Shown here piece after piece: positions 33,568-43,686 of a stretch of DNA of 64,000 nucleotides. Every line of letters starts with the position of its first letter. Position 1 is the first letter of the stretch. The DNA is taken from contig DASWKR010000048.1 of assembly GCA_036396535.1 (NCBI GenBank), forward strand, positions 1 to 64,000. The letters run 5' to 3'. Source of the DNA: Acidimicrobiia bacterium. GTDB taxonomy: Bacteria > Actinomycetota > Acidimicrobiia > Spongiisociales > UBA5794. A program made the translations under genes and the position numbers. A model generated the notes under the pieces. That model was not told the origin of the DNA. It saw only the letters and a program-made list of their open reading frames with translations, and made no database searches.

Positions 33568-36120
33568 TCACTCGTAGGAGATGGCCTCCAGCACGTTGAG
33601 GCGCGCCGCCTTCCTGGCAGGCCAGATGGCAGCCACCATCCCTGCCAGCGCGGCGAGGACGAGTGACAGGACGATCTGGAACACCGGGATCGTGAAGGCG
33701 CCGAACCCTTGCTCGCGCAGCGCACGGATGACGGCCCAGCCGAAGAAGATCCCCATGACGATGCCGAGGATGGCGCCGAAGACCGACGTGATCACCGCCT
33801 CCCAGCGGATCATCCTGCGCACCTGCGGCCGCACCATCCCGATCGCCCTGAGCAGCCCGATCTCACGGGTTCGCTCGTAGACGGACAGGGTGAGCGTGTT
33901 GACGATGCCGAGCACCGCGATCACGACGGCGAACAGGAGCAGCACGGTGAAGAGGGCGAGCGCCTGGTCGATCTGCGTCTCCGCCTCCGCCACGATCTCC
34001 GACTTCGTCTGCACCTTGAGGTTGGCGTAGTTCTCGGCGACGCCGGCGACGGCCACCTGAGCGCCTTCGATCGTCGATCCCTCGGCCGCATTGGCGAACA
34101 CGACGTTGTCGCTGGCGATCGAGAAGTTCTCCTCGTACGTCTGTCGAGAAACGTAGAAGTTGCCGAAGTCGTTCGTCTCGAACGTGCCGACGATGGGGGA
34201 CTCGATGCCGCCGGTGGTGGCGTAATCGATCGTCACGGTGTCGCCGACGGCCCAGCCCCGTTTCTCGAGCTCCGTCTCGGAGACGAGCACCGCGTTCTCC
34301 TCCCCGACCCGTTCCAGTGCGTCGCCGACCGGTTTCAGCGAGAAGACCTCGGGGAACGTCTCGCCATCCATGCCGGCGATGAGCGTGTCGACCCCGTCGA
34401 CCTGCACCGAGCCGATCTGCAGCGGAGAGACCACGCCGACCTCGGGGAGCGCTGCGAGCTCGTCGGCGAACGCCGGGCTGATCGGGCCGGGCCCGCCCGT
34501 ATCCGAGAAGTTCTGTGACTGCACGGTGACGTCGGCGGCGAACAGGTCGAAGATCGCCTCCTCGACGGTCGCCTTCGCCGAGGCGCCGAAGACCGCGAAG
34601 AAGGCGACGAGGGCGACGCCGATCATCAGCGCCGAGGCGTTCGACGCGGTCCGGCGTGGCTGACGCTTCGTGTTCTCCTTGGCGAGTTGCCCGCTGACGC
34701 CGTAGATGCGCTGCAGCGGCGCTCCGATGAGGTCTGCGATCGGGCGTGCCGCGAGAGGCGCCAGCACCGACACGCCGATGAACATGACGGCCGCGCCCGC
34801 GCCGACGTACGCCACGGCGTTGTCGATGCCGGCGAAGAGCCCAACCAGCAGGAGCACGGCGCCGAGCGCCGTGAGGGCAGTGCCGGCGAGGGCTCGCCGC
34901 CTGAGATCCCGGCGCGTGCCGTGGGCGAGCTCCTCTCGCATCGCGGCGACCGGGGGCACACGCGACGCCCGCCTCGCCGGTAGCACGGCGGAGCTCAGCG
35001 TCAGGACGATGCCCACCGTGAGTGCCACGAAGACGGTCCTCGGGGCGAGAACCAGCGATTCGCCCGGTATGCCGAAGCCGACGGCGTTCATCAACGCCCT
35101 GATGCCTACCGCCATGCCGATTCCGACGGCGATGCCGATGAGCGACGCGACGATGGCGGTGATGAGTGCCTCGATGAGCACCAACCAGATCACCTGCCTG
35201 CGGGTCGCCCCGATCGCCCTCATGAGGGCCAGCTCGCGGGTGCGCTGACTGATGATGATCCGGAACGTGTTCTGGATGATGAAGGCCCCGACGAAGACCG
35301 CCACGCCCGCGAACGCCAGCAGCCCGATGTTCAGGAAGCTGAGCGCCTCCGTGATCTGATCCTCCTGCTCGCTCTGCTGGGCCTCGCCGGTGATCGCCTC
35401 CAGGTCGGAAGGGATGGCCGCCGCAACCCGGTCCCGCAGTGTCTCCGAGTCGGCGGAGCCATCTCCCACCACGGTGATGTCCGTGAACTGGTCGGCATAA
35501 CCGAACAGGCGGCGCGCCTCCTGCAGCTCGAACGACACGAGGGTGGCGCCGAGGAGCGAATCCGATTCGCCGAAGCTGACGATGCCGACGAGATCGAACT
35601 CCTCGGGGCCGACGTTCGTCACGATCCGGACACGGTCGCCGACCGCGAACTCGGCGTTCTTGGCCGTGTTGGCGTCGATCACCACCTCGCCGGGACCCTG
35701 CGGCCCCCGACCGTTGCCTTCCTTGATCCGCAGCGGGTTGACGGCCGCCTCGTCCGACCACGAGAAACCGAGCGTCGGCGGGCCTTGGCCACCGAGCGGT
35801 TCGCCGTCCTTGCCGATGACCTGCGCCAGGCTCGTCGTGACGCCGCCCTCGGCGACGCTCACCCCCTCGACCGACTTCACGTCTTCGAGCACGGCCGCGT
35901 CGAACGGCTCCTCGAGGGCGCTGAAGTCGCCCCCCGCCTTGCGGACGGTGACGTCGATGCCGGAGTAGATGTCGTCGAAAAGGGTGTCGAACTGGCGATC
36001 GATCGTGTCGGTGAACACGAACGTGCCGACGACCATGCTGACCCCGAGCACGATCGCCAGCGCCGTCAAGGCCAACCGCACCTTGTGCGCCAGAACGCTC
36101 TTGACCGCAGCTCTGAACAC
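33568..36120 (-). CDS. MacB/FtsX-type ABC transporter permease
   Basis: This 850-residue membrane protein has two FtsX-like halves, each with an extracytoplasmic MacB_PCD-type domain. The N-terminal helix is at about 18-40, three helices lie at about 265-390, then two at about 410-460, a helix near 490 and three at about 725-845. The motif QRTRELALMRAIGATRRQVIWLV and the later ERTREIGLLRAIGMVRPQVRR mark the two FtsX cores. Such permeases work as mechanotransmitters or lipoprotein/peptide exporters. The GTG start lies one base after the ATPase stop. Confidence 0.92.
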   Translation of the reverse strand: MFRAAVKSVLAHKVRLALTALAIVLGVSMVVGTFVFTDTIDRQFDTLFDDIYSGIDVTVRKAGGDFSALEEPFDAAVLEDVKSVEGVSVAEGGVTTSLAQVIGKDGEPLGGQGPPTLGFSWSDEAAVNPLRIKEGNGRGPQGPGEVVIDANTAKNAEFAVGDRVRIVTNVGPEEFDLVGIVSFGESDSLLGATLVSFELQEARRLFGYADQFTDITVVGDGSADSETLRDRVAAAIPSDLEAITGEAQQSEQEDQITEALSFLNIGLLAFAGVAVFVGAFIIQNTFRIIISQRTRELALMRAIGATRRQVIWLVLIEALITAIVASLIGIAVGIGMAVGIRALMNAVGFGIPGESLVLAPRTVFVALTVGIVLTLSSAVLPARRASRVPPVAAMREELAHGTRRDLRRRALAGTALTALGAVLLLVGLFAGIDNAVAYVGAGAAVMFIGVSVLAPLAARPIADLIGAPLQRIYGVSGQLAKENTKRQPRRTASNASALMIGVALVAFFAVFGASAKATVEEAIFDLFAADVTVQSQNFSDTGGPGPISPAFADELAALPEVGVVSPLQIGSVQVDGVDTLIAGMDGETFPEVFSLKPVGDALERVGEENAVLVSETELEKRGWAVGDTVTIDYATTGGIESPIVGTFETNDFGNFYVSRQTYEENFSIASDNVVFANAAEGSTIEGAQVAVAGVAENYANLKVQTKSEIVAEAETQIDQALALFTVLLLFAVVIAVLGIVNTLTLSVYERTREIGLLRAIGMVRPQVRRMIRWEAVITSVFGAILGIVMGIFFGWAVIRALREQGFGAFTIPVFQIVLSLVLAALAGMVAAIWPARKAARLNVLEAISYE

Positions 36121-36121
36121 G

Positions 36122-36865
36122 TCAGGCCCCCATGCCCTTCATGCGTTCGAGCACCAAGTCTGCCGTCGGCTGCCGCATCTCGTCGATGACCCGTCCATCG
36201 TCGAGGAAGACGATCCGGTCCGCGTAGCTGGCCGCATTCGGGTCGTGGGTGACCATGACGATCGTCTGGCCGTGGTCACGAACGGCGCTTCGCATGAATT
36301 CGAGGAGCTCTGCTCCGGACGTCGAGTCGAGGTTGCCGCTCGGCTCGTCTGCGAAGACGATGGCGGGGCGTGTCACCAGGGCACGGGCCGCCGCGACTCG
36401 CTGCTGCTGGCCGCCCGACAGCTCGGCCGGCCGATGGGTCAGCCGATCTCCGATCCCGACGGTCGTGACGACGGTGTCGAACCATTCCCCGTCCGGTGCC
36501 TTTCCTGCGATCGAGAGCGGGAGGGCGATGTTCTCGCTGGCGGTGAGCGTCGGCACCAGGTTGTACGCCTGGAAGATGAACCCGACCTTCTCGCGCCTGA
36601 GCGTGGTGAGCTGCTTGTCGCTGAGCGAGCCGAGCTCGACGTCGCCGATGTACACGGACCCGCTGGTCAACGTGTCGAGCCCGGCGATGCAGTGGAGGAG
36701 CGTCGACTTGCCGGAACCGGACGGGCCCATGATCGCCGTGAAGACGCCGCTCTCGAACGACTCGGTGACGTCGCGCAGCGCCGTGACCTGCGTGTCGCCC
36801 TGCCCGTATGTCTTGGTCCCGTTCTCGATCCGGGCGGCAGCCCGCCCGTTGGTCGTCGTGACCAC
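36122..36865 (-). CDS. MacB/LolD-type ABC transporter ATP-binding protein
   Basis: This 247-residue ATPase has Walker A GPSGSGKST, Q-loop IFQAYNLVPTLTA, signature LSGGQQQRVA and Walker B AIVFADEPSGNLDS, typical of the MacB/LolD class. It powers the permease encoded one base downstream. The GTG at 36865 is preferred because GAGGGAGGA lies about 10 nt upstream; the frame runs open to 36961. Confidence 0.92.
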   Translation of the reverse strand: MVTTTNGRAAARIENGTKTYGQGDTQVTALRDVTESFESGVFTAIMGPSGSGKSTLLHCIAGLDTLTSGSVYIGDVELGSLSDKQLTTLRREKVGFIFQAYNLVPTLTASENIALPLSIAGKAPDGEWFDTVVTTVGIGDRLTHRPAELSGGQQQRVAAARALVTRPAIVFADEPSGNLDSTSGAELLEFMRSAVRDHGQTIVMVTHDPNAASYADRIVFLDDGRVIDEMRQPTADLVLERMKGMGA

Positions 36866-37010
36866 TTCGTCGTCCTCCCTCTGATCGTCCTTCGTGCGGC
36901 CACCACCGAAGACTCTTCGTGAGGCGGTCGAGTGCGGCTCATCGTGCTCGGCGCGGGCCACGTTACGCCGTCACCCGAGGTAGAGGTCAAATCGGCAGGG
37001 TCGCCCTCCC

Positions 37011-37670
37011 TCAGTCCGGGACCATGGCGAACGCCCTGACTGGAAACGTACCCATGCCCGCCACCCTCGGGGGCACCGCGAAGAAGGTGAAGCCGTCCAC
37101 CGGAAGCTCCTCGAGGGCGGTCAGGTGCTCGACGATGGGGATCCCTGCAGCGAGGAGCACCGTGTGCGCATGGCGCGTGCCGTCGTCCGTTGCGTCGATG
37201 TTCAGCGAGTCGATGCCGACGAGCGCCGCGCCCGCAGAAGCCAAGGCGGTGGCGCACGACTCGTCGATGTGAGGGTGGCCCGAGAAGTATGCGTCCGTCC
37301 CCCAACGGCGCGACCACCCTGTCCTGACGAGCACGGCCCGCCCGGTGAGGGGGAGCCCTGCGAGCGCAGCCGCGCCGATCGGGCCACCACCCCCGCCGGG
37401 AGCGTCGACGACGATGCCGTCGAGGAACGCCACCGAGCTCAGAGCCAGACCGGCCAGGTCGAAGCCCTCCCGGTGTCGGTGGGCCGGAGTGTCGAGGTAC
37501 GTGCCGGTGTTGGCCGCCAGCTGGATCGATGCGATCTGGAACTCTGTGCCCGGTGCGTAACGCGCCGCCGAATCGTCGAAGCTCAAGATTTCGGAGATGG
37601 TGGGAGCAGGGATCCCGGGATAGGTCACCAACCCGTCCCTGATCTCGTGGCTGAGGTCGATCAGGCGCAT
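37011..37670 (-). CDS. Cyclase-family (kynurenine formamidase-like) metal hydrolase
   Basis: This 219-residue protein starts MRLIDLSHEIRDGLVTYPG and carries the family motif as NTGTYLDTPAHRHREG, followed by GHPHIDESCA and VGIDSLNID. The first motif position, usually His, is Asn here (NTGTYLD instead of HxGTHxD) and the second His is Tyr, so metal binding or activity may differ from the kynurenine formamidases. The substrate is unknown. Confidence 0.85.
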   Translation of the reverse strand: MRLIDLSHEIRDGLVTYPGIPAPTISEILSFDDSAARYAPGTEFQIASIQLAANTGTYLDTPAHRHREGFDLAGLALSSVAFLDGIVVDAPGGGGGPIGAAALAGLPLTGRAVLVRTGWSRRWGTDAYFSGHPHIDESCATALASAGAALVGIDSLNIDATDDGTRHAHTVLLAAGIPIVEHLTALEELPVDGFTFFAVPPRVAGMGTFPVRAFAMVPD

Positions 37671-37759
37671 GCGAACGTCACGCTACCCGGCCAGTGGTGG
37701 CGGCCGAACGCGGAAGGTAACGTTGCCGATGGACTGTGAGAGGGAACGAGGAGGTTGCC

Positions 37760-38947
<1,188 letters not shown>

Positions 38948-38971
38948 CCGGTAGGCTCCCTCGAGAACGAG

Positions 38972-40567
38972 TCAGGCAGGCTCGAGTATGACGGCTGTTT
39001 GCGCCGGGACCTGAATGGAACCGGTCGCCTCGGTCTCCCCGAGCGCACGTGAGGCGAAGCCGAGGGACCACAGGCCGGGCGGCAGCTCGACGGTGACGGT
39101 CTCGTCAGCGAGGTTGGCGATCGTGACCGCGCCGTGGCGACGCAGCGCGCCGACCGCGCCCGATGGGGTGTCCATCCACGTAGCCTCCCCCGTCCAGAGA
39201 GCCGGCGTAGCCTTTCGGTACGCCACGAGCGCTCGATACCTGTGCAACCAGGACGCCGGGTCGGCGATCTGGCCGGCCACGGTCTCTTCGAGAGGCCGGT
39301 CCTCGGCAGGCAGCCAGCAGTCCGAGGTGGTGCTGAACCCGTTGGCGATGCCGTCGTTCCACGGCATCACCGTGCGGCACCCGTCTCTGCCGGCAGCACC
39401 CACGTTTCGGGTCGCCACGGGGTCCGCCAGGTGCTCCGGGGCGATGATCCCGTCTCCGATGCCGAGCTCCTGACCTTGGTAGAGGAACGGCATGCCACCG
39501 AGCGACGCCATGAGCGTGAAGACCGCCATGGAGCGATGGGCGCCGACCTCACCTCCACCGAACCTCGACACGGATCGGCTGGAGTCGTGGTTGTCGACGA
39601 CCCACGAGATCCGTTCCGGGTTGAGCTCGTGCACGGCACGCAGCCTGTCGAGCAGGACCAACGGCTGCCACGTCATCCACACCGGTTTGAGGTAGAACAG
39701 GGTGTCGAGGGCGCCGTCGGCGACGTAGCGCGAGATGCGGACCGGGTCGGACGTGCCGACCTCACCGACGAGGATTCCTTGGTACGGCGCCACGATCCGC
39801 TTCCAACGCCGGTACACGTCGACGGTCTCGTCTTGGTCGAGGTCGTAGCGGTGCTCGAACGACTGGAAGATCTCCCCTGGATCTGTGAGCTGCTCGGGCT
39901 CTCGGATGAGCGGGTTGTCGCGGAACTGCTCGTCCTTGTACAGGGCGTGAGCGACGTCGATGCGAAACCCATCCGCCCCCCTGTCGCACCAGAATCTCAG
40001 AATCGCATCGAACTCGTCCGCCACGCTCGGGTTGCGCCAGTTGAGGTCGGGCTGTTCTGGGAGGAAGAGGTGGCAGTAGTACTGCCCGGAGACGGGGTCG
40101 AGCGTCCAGGCGGGCCCGCCGAAATGGCTCACCCAATTGTTCGGGTGCCCGCCGCCCGGTGCCGGGTCACGCCAGATGTAGTAGTCGCGGTAGGGGCCGT
40201 GCGGGTCGCTGAGGGCGGCCAGGAACCACGGATGCAATGACGACGTGTGGTTCGGGACGACGTCGACGATCACCTTGATACCCACGCCGTGCGCCGCGGC
40301 GACGAGGGTGTCGAAGTCGTCGAGCGTGCCGTGGATCGGGTCGACGTCGGTGTAGTCGCTGACGTCGTAGCCGTGGTCGAAGCCGGGCGATCGGAAGAAT
40401 GGCGTGATCCACAGGGCGTCGACGCCGAGCCAGGCGAGGTGGCCGACGTGGGCTGCGATGCCGGCCAGGTCTCCGATGCCGTCGCCGTCGCCGTCGGCGA
40501 ACGAGCGGGCGTAAGCCTCGTATCCCATCGTTCCGTGCCACCACGGGGCGGCAGCTGCTGAGGTCAT
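38972..40567 (-). CDS. GH13 alpha-glucosidase-type enzyme
   Basis: This 531-residue cytoplasmic GH13 enzyme shows VIVDVVPNHTSSLHPWF, GFRIDVAHALY (nucleophile Asp), LVGEVGTSDP (acid/base Glu) and WVVDNHDSSRSVSRFG (transition-state Asp). The short GYEAYARSFADGDGDGIGDLAGI start and DYYIWRDP are typical of oligo-1,6-/alpha-glucosidases. The exact linkage is not predictable. GAGGAG lies 5-6 nt before the ATG and TACAGT further upstream. With the neighbouring ATPase it suggests malto-oligosaccharide or sucrose-type sugar use. Confidence 0.93.
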   Translation of the reverse strand: MTSAAAAPWWHGTMGYEAYARSFADGDGDGIGDLAGIAAHVGHLAWLGVDALWITPFFRSPGFDHGYDVSDYTDVDPIHGTLDDFDTLVAAAHGVGIKVIVDVVPNHTSSLHPWFLAALSDPHGPYRDYYIWRDPAPGGGHPNNWVSHFGGPAWTLDPVSGQYYCHLFLPEQPDLNWRNPSVADEFDAILRFWCDRGADGFRIDVAHALYKDEQFRDNPLIREPEQLTDPGEIFQSFEHRYDLDQDETVDVYRRWKRIVAPYQGILVGEVGTSDPVRISRYVADGALDTLFYLKPVWMTWQPLVLLDRLRAVHELNPERISWVVDNHDSSRSVSRFGGGEVGAHRSMAVFTLMASLGGMPFLYQGQELGIGDGIIAPEHLADPVATRNVGAAGRDGCRTVMPWNDGIANGFSTTSDCWLPAEDRPLEETVAGQIADPASWLHRYRALVAYRKATPALWTGEATWMDTPSGAVGALRRHGAVTIANLADETVTVELPPGLWSLGFASRALGETEATGSIQVPAQTAVILEPA

Positions 40568-40645
40568 GCTCTCCTCGTCGGGGCGCGACGAGCGACTGTA
40601 GTGAGGGCGAGGAGGCGGAGGATCTCACCGGGGGACGGGGTGACG

Positions 40646-40651
40646 TATCGT
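40646..40651 (+). promoter_or_regulatory. -10 box (TATCGT), leaderless-type
   Basis: TATCGT ends 6 nt before the ATG at 40658 and supports that start. Confidence 0.45.
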
Positions 40652-40657
40652 CCTGGC

Positions 40658-41194
40658 ATGACGCGGGTCTCTTTCGGGATCGCCGTCCTCGTGGTGTCGG
40701 CCGTGGCTTGCGCCTCCGCCGAGGAACCCGACACGGACTGTGAGGTCGGGGCGTCCCCGGTCGACCGGATCAGGCTCCAGTCGACTCTCTTCAGAGGGCT
40801 CGTGGAGTCCTGGGACGGGACAACGGCCGTCGTGCTGGTCACCGAGGTGTGGCGCGGGCCGGATCTCGCGGACCGCGTCGACGTGCGCCCCGAAGCCGGG
40901 AGGCGATTCACGGTTGGAGCCGACTACCTCTTCTTCCCCGAGAACAACTCGCCGCCCTTCGTCGACCGGCGGTGTTCCGCCACGGCGAGGTGGAACGACA
41001 CGTTCGGCGACCTGAGGCCCGCCAACTACAGGTCGTTCGCCAGGCCGCGGAGCGTCCCGGTGGGTTGGCTCGCCCTGGCGGCCCTTGCGGCGATCATCGC
41101 CGCGTCATGGATCGCTGCCGGTCGGCGATCGCGAATGCCCGAGTCGGTGTGGAATCCCGATCATCGCATTGCAGACGAGGAAGACCCACGATGA
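40658..41194 (+). CDS. Membrane-anchored exported protein, unknown function
   Basis: This 178-residue protein has an N-terminal signal (VLVVSAVACASA) whose AVAC could act as a lipobox, an external domain with cysteines (DTDCEVG, DRRCSATARW), and a C-terminal helix (about 134-153) followed by a basic, then acidic tail. The VVLVTEVWRGPD and GADYLFFPE pattern resembles small NTR/TIMP-like folds, but only weakly. Confidence 0.65.
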   Translation: MTRVSFGIAVLVVSAVACASAEEPDTDCEVGASPVDRIRLQSTLFRGLVESWDGTTAVVLVTEVWRGPDLADRVDVRPEAGRRFTVGADYLFFPENNSPPFVDRRCSATARWNDTFGDLRPANYRSFARPRSVPVGWLALAALAAIIAASWIAAGRRSRMPESVWNPDHRIADEEDPR

Positions 41195-41208
41195 GAGGCC
41201 CGCGGCCC

Positions 41209-41910
41209 TCAGGCGGTGTCGATGGTCCGCAGCTCGTCCCACGATCCTGCCGGGAAGGGCGTCTTCGTCCTGGCGTCGAGCCTGGCGGCGTACGCCGCGG
41301 CCTCAGATCTGCGTGACATGCCCATCTTGGCGAGCATGTTCGAGACGTAGTTCTTGACCGTCTTCTCGGCCAGGAACAGATCCTCTCCGATCTCACGATT
41401 GGTCTTGCCCTGCTCGATGAGCCGCAGGACTCTGCGTTCCTGGGCGCTGAGGCGGCCGATGATCGGGTCGTCGCCGTCCAGGCCGACGTCGGCGATCACG
41501 GAGAGAGACGGATCGATGAGCGACTCGCCCCGACCCGCCTTGCGCACGCCCTCGACGAGCTCGCGAGACCGGATCCGCTTCAACAGGTAGCCGGAGGCGC
41601 CCGCGGCAACGGCCCGCTGCAACGCGTCACTGTCAGCGAACGAGCTGAGCATCACGACGACGATGCCGGGCCACCTGGACTTGATCTCACGGCAGGCGTC
41701 GACGCCGGAGCCGTCCGGGAGTTGCACGTCCATCACGACGAGGTCCGGCTCGTCGAGGCCGGCGCGCCGCACCGCCTCCTCGACCGAGGCAGCCTCGGAA
41801 ACGACCTCGAGGTCGCTCTCCGCCTCGAGGAGGGCCCTCAAGCCCTCGCGGACGACGGAGTGGTCGTCGACGAGAAGGATGCGTAGGTGATCGGAAGGCA
41901 TGTCACCCAT
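41209..41910 (-). CDS. NarL/LuxR-type response regulator
   Basis: This 233-residue regulator has a receiver domain (acidic pair VDDH, phospho-acceptor Asp61 in VVMDVQLPDGSG, Lys in LLKRI) and a LuxR HTH (about 155-215, LSAQERRVLRLIEQGKTNREIGE). It is divergent from the histidine kinase gene, and the pair forms a two-component system. TACCGT 6 nt upstream favours the ATG at 41910; the ATG at 41901 is possible. Confidence 0.93.
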   Translation of the reverse strand: MGDMPSDHLRILLVDDHSVVREGLRALLEAESDLEVVSEAASVEEAVRRAGLDEPDLVVMDVQLPDGSGVDACREIKSRWPGIVVVMLSSFADSDALQRAVAAGASGYLLKRIRSRELVEGVRKAGRGESLIDPSLSVIADVGLDGDDPIIGRLSAQERRVLRLIEQGKTNREIGEDLFLAEKTVKNYVSNMLAKMGMSRRSEAAAYAARLDARTKTPFPAGSWDELRTIDTA

Positions 41911-41999
41911 GTCAGCACGGTAGGCGATTCGATGCCAGGGGCTTTCGGCCCGCTGGGTGAACGGGCGAATCTGGTGCGCCGCGACGTACGATTGCCGGT
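41911..41999. promoter_or_regulatory. Divergent promoter region of the two-component pair
   Basis: Two -10 boxes face away from each other: TACCGT (41917-41922, minus strand) 6 nt from the regulator ATG, and TACGAT (41987-41992, plus strand) 7 nt from the kinase ATG. Both genes thus appear leaderless and share 89 bp of control region. Confidence 0.5.
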
Positions 42000-42995
42000 A
42001 TGCCAGCACCCACGACGGTCCTCGATGCCGTGCCGGACGCCGTCCTCGTCGTCGAGGAGGATGGGACGATCTCGTACGCCAACGACAGCGCCTCTGCGTT
42101 GTTTCGGGCGCCCACCAGCCAGATCATGTCGATGACGGTCGAAGACCTCATGCCGAGCCACCTACGGTCGGTCCATCGCAGCCATCGAGCCGGCTATGCG
42201 GCGGCGCCGACTCGACGCCAGATGGGCAGCGGTCTCGAGCTCGTCGCCACGAGAGTCGACGGGTCAACGGTCCCGGTCGACATCGCGCTGAGCCCCGTCG
42301 AGCTCGAAGGCAGGCGATGCACGATCGCATCGATCAGGGACGTCACGATGCGGAGGCAATCAGAGGCCGAGCTCGCAAGTGCCAGGGAGCGGCTCGCCAT
42401 CCTCGACGACAGAGAACGGATTGCTCGCGATCTGCACGATTCGATCATCCAGGAGCTGTTCGCAGCCGGGCTCGGCTTACAGACGATCATCGGGCGCGTC
42501 GACGACCCGGACGTCGTAGCCAGGATCGAGACGAGCATCGATCGGCTCGAGGCGACGATCACTCGCCTCCGCAATGTGATCTTCGACCTCCGCAGACCTA
42601 TCGAGGCCGGTCATCTGGGATCGGCGCTCGAGGAGGTCCTGCGTTCGGCGGCGATCGAGCTCGGGTTCGACGCCAAGCTCGACGTCGAAGGCGACCTCGA
42701 CGCAGTGCCGCCCCGCGTCCGGGAACACCTCGTCCCGACGGTCCGCGAGGCCGTGATGAACGTTGCCAAACACGCCGATGCATCTCGTATCACGGTTGCG
42801 ATCGACGTCGGTGCAGAACTCACCTTGACCGTCCTCGACGATGGTCGCGGCCTCGTGCCGGCGGCCGGATCCGGGTTCGGGCTCGCCAACATGCGCGACA
42901 GGGCGCGGACGCTCGGTGGGACCTTCACGATCGAGGATCGTGACGGCGGAGGCACCGCGGTGGTGTGGAGCGTGCCTCTCATCCACGGCGGATGA
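42000..42995 (+). CDS. PAS-domain sensor histidine kinase (NarL-partner type)
   Basis: This 331-residue kinase has a PAS domain (about 5-115), a HisKA_3 dimerisation domain with phospho-acceptor His146 (RERIARDLHDSIIQELF) and a HATPase domain (about 225-328, REAVMNVAKHADASRI and VLDDGRGLVP). It has no membrane helix, so it senses a cytoplasmic signal; no haem- or flavin-binding residue can be assigned from sequence alone. Its partner is the divergent regulator. Confidence 0.93.
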   Translation: MPAPTTVLDAVPDAVLVVEEDGTISYANDSASALFRAPTSQIMSMTVEDLMPSHLRSVHRSHRAGYAAAPTRRQMGSGLELVATRVDGSTVPVDIALSPVELEGRRCTIASIRDVTMRRQSEAELASARERLAILDDRERIARDLHDSIIQELFAAGLGLQTIIGRVDDPDVVARIETSIDRLEATITRLRNVIFDLRRPIEAGHLGSALEEVLRSAAIELGFDAKLDVEGDLDAVPPRVREHLVPTVREAVMNVAKHADASRITVAIDVGAELTLTVLDDGRGLVPAAGSGFGLANMRDRARTLGGTFTIEDRDGGGTAVVWSVPLIHGG

Positions 42996-43036
42996 ACGTC
43001 GTGACGTTCGCCCCTACACCGGCGCGGTCTTAGCCG

Positions 43037-43042
43037 TAGTGT
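43037..43042 (+). promoter_or_regulatory. -10 box (TAGTGT), leaderless-type
   Basis: TAGTGT ends 7 nt before the ATG at 43050. Confidence 0.42.
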
Positions 43043-43049
43043 GCCGGTC

Positions 43050-43508
43050 ATGGAGGATCTGACGCCCACGGAGCGCGACTGGGTGCTCGCCTCGGGGCGG
43101 GTCGCCCATCTCGGCGTGGTCGACGGCGACGCCCCGTACGTGACGGCGGTGTCCTACGTGATCATGGGCGACCGTCTCGTCTTCCGATCGCTGGAGGGTC
43201 GACGGATGCGGGCGATTCGCTCCAACCCGAATGTGAGCGTGCTCGTCGCAGAGGTCGACGGCAAGTCGGGGGACTGGCGCAGCGTCAGCTGCGCCGGCAA
43301 GGGTGAGGTCATCACCGACCCGATCATGGAGGGCGACGCCATCACGAAGCTGCTGCAGAAGTACGCCTCGTCGTACGACGTGCTGCTCGGCATCTCGGAC
43401 CGGATGCCGCTCCAGGCGGCGTATGTGGTGGCCGTTGCCCTCGACGAGGTCACCGGGCGACGATCCGGCAGCCCCCTGGGACCGAAGACGAGACCGGGGC
43501 GCCTCTGA
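43050..43508 (+). CDS. PPOX-class flavin/F420-dependent oxidoreductase-like protein
   Basis: This 152-residue split-barrel protein is of the pyridoxamine-5'-phosphate-oxidase class (LTPTERDWVLASGRVAHLGVV, YVTAVSYVIMGDRLVFRS). Actinobacterial members bind FMN, F420 or haem; the cofactor cannot be told here. Cytoplasmic. Confidence 0.82.
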   Translation: MEDLTPTERDWVLASGRVAHLGVVDGDAPYVTAVSYVIMGDRLVFRSLEGRRMRAIRSNPNVSVLVAEVDGKSGDWRSVSCAGKGEVITDPIMEGDAITKLLQKYASSYDVLLGISDRMPLQAAYVVAVALDEVTGRRSGSPLGPKTRPGRL

Positions 43509-43686
43509 CCTCGGCCCGAAGGCTCAACCCAACGCAGCTCACATGGAAGGCGCGTCGCGCCTGGTGCGCCGGGCCGCCACGGAATGAGTGCAGTGCGGGC
43601 CATTTCTGCCGATCGTAACCCCGTGGGTCTTGGTGGCCACGCCCCTGGTTCTGAGGTGAACGATCGTGCTGAAGGAGACGGTTCAG

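Noticed and set aside
33863-35761. A 632-codon leftward frame inside the ABC permease gene
   Set aside because: It is an Arg/Gly-rich alternate frame of the permease with no domain.
43509-43686. A second promoter-proximal gene before the sigma-Kelch gene
   Set aside because: Only frames under 70 codons with no ribosome site; treated as leader or promoter sequence.
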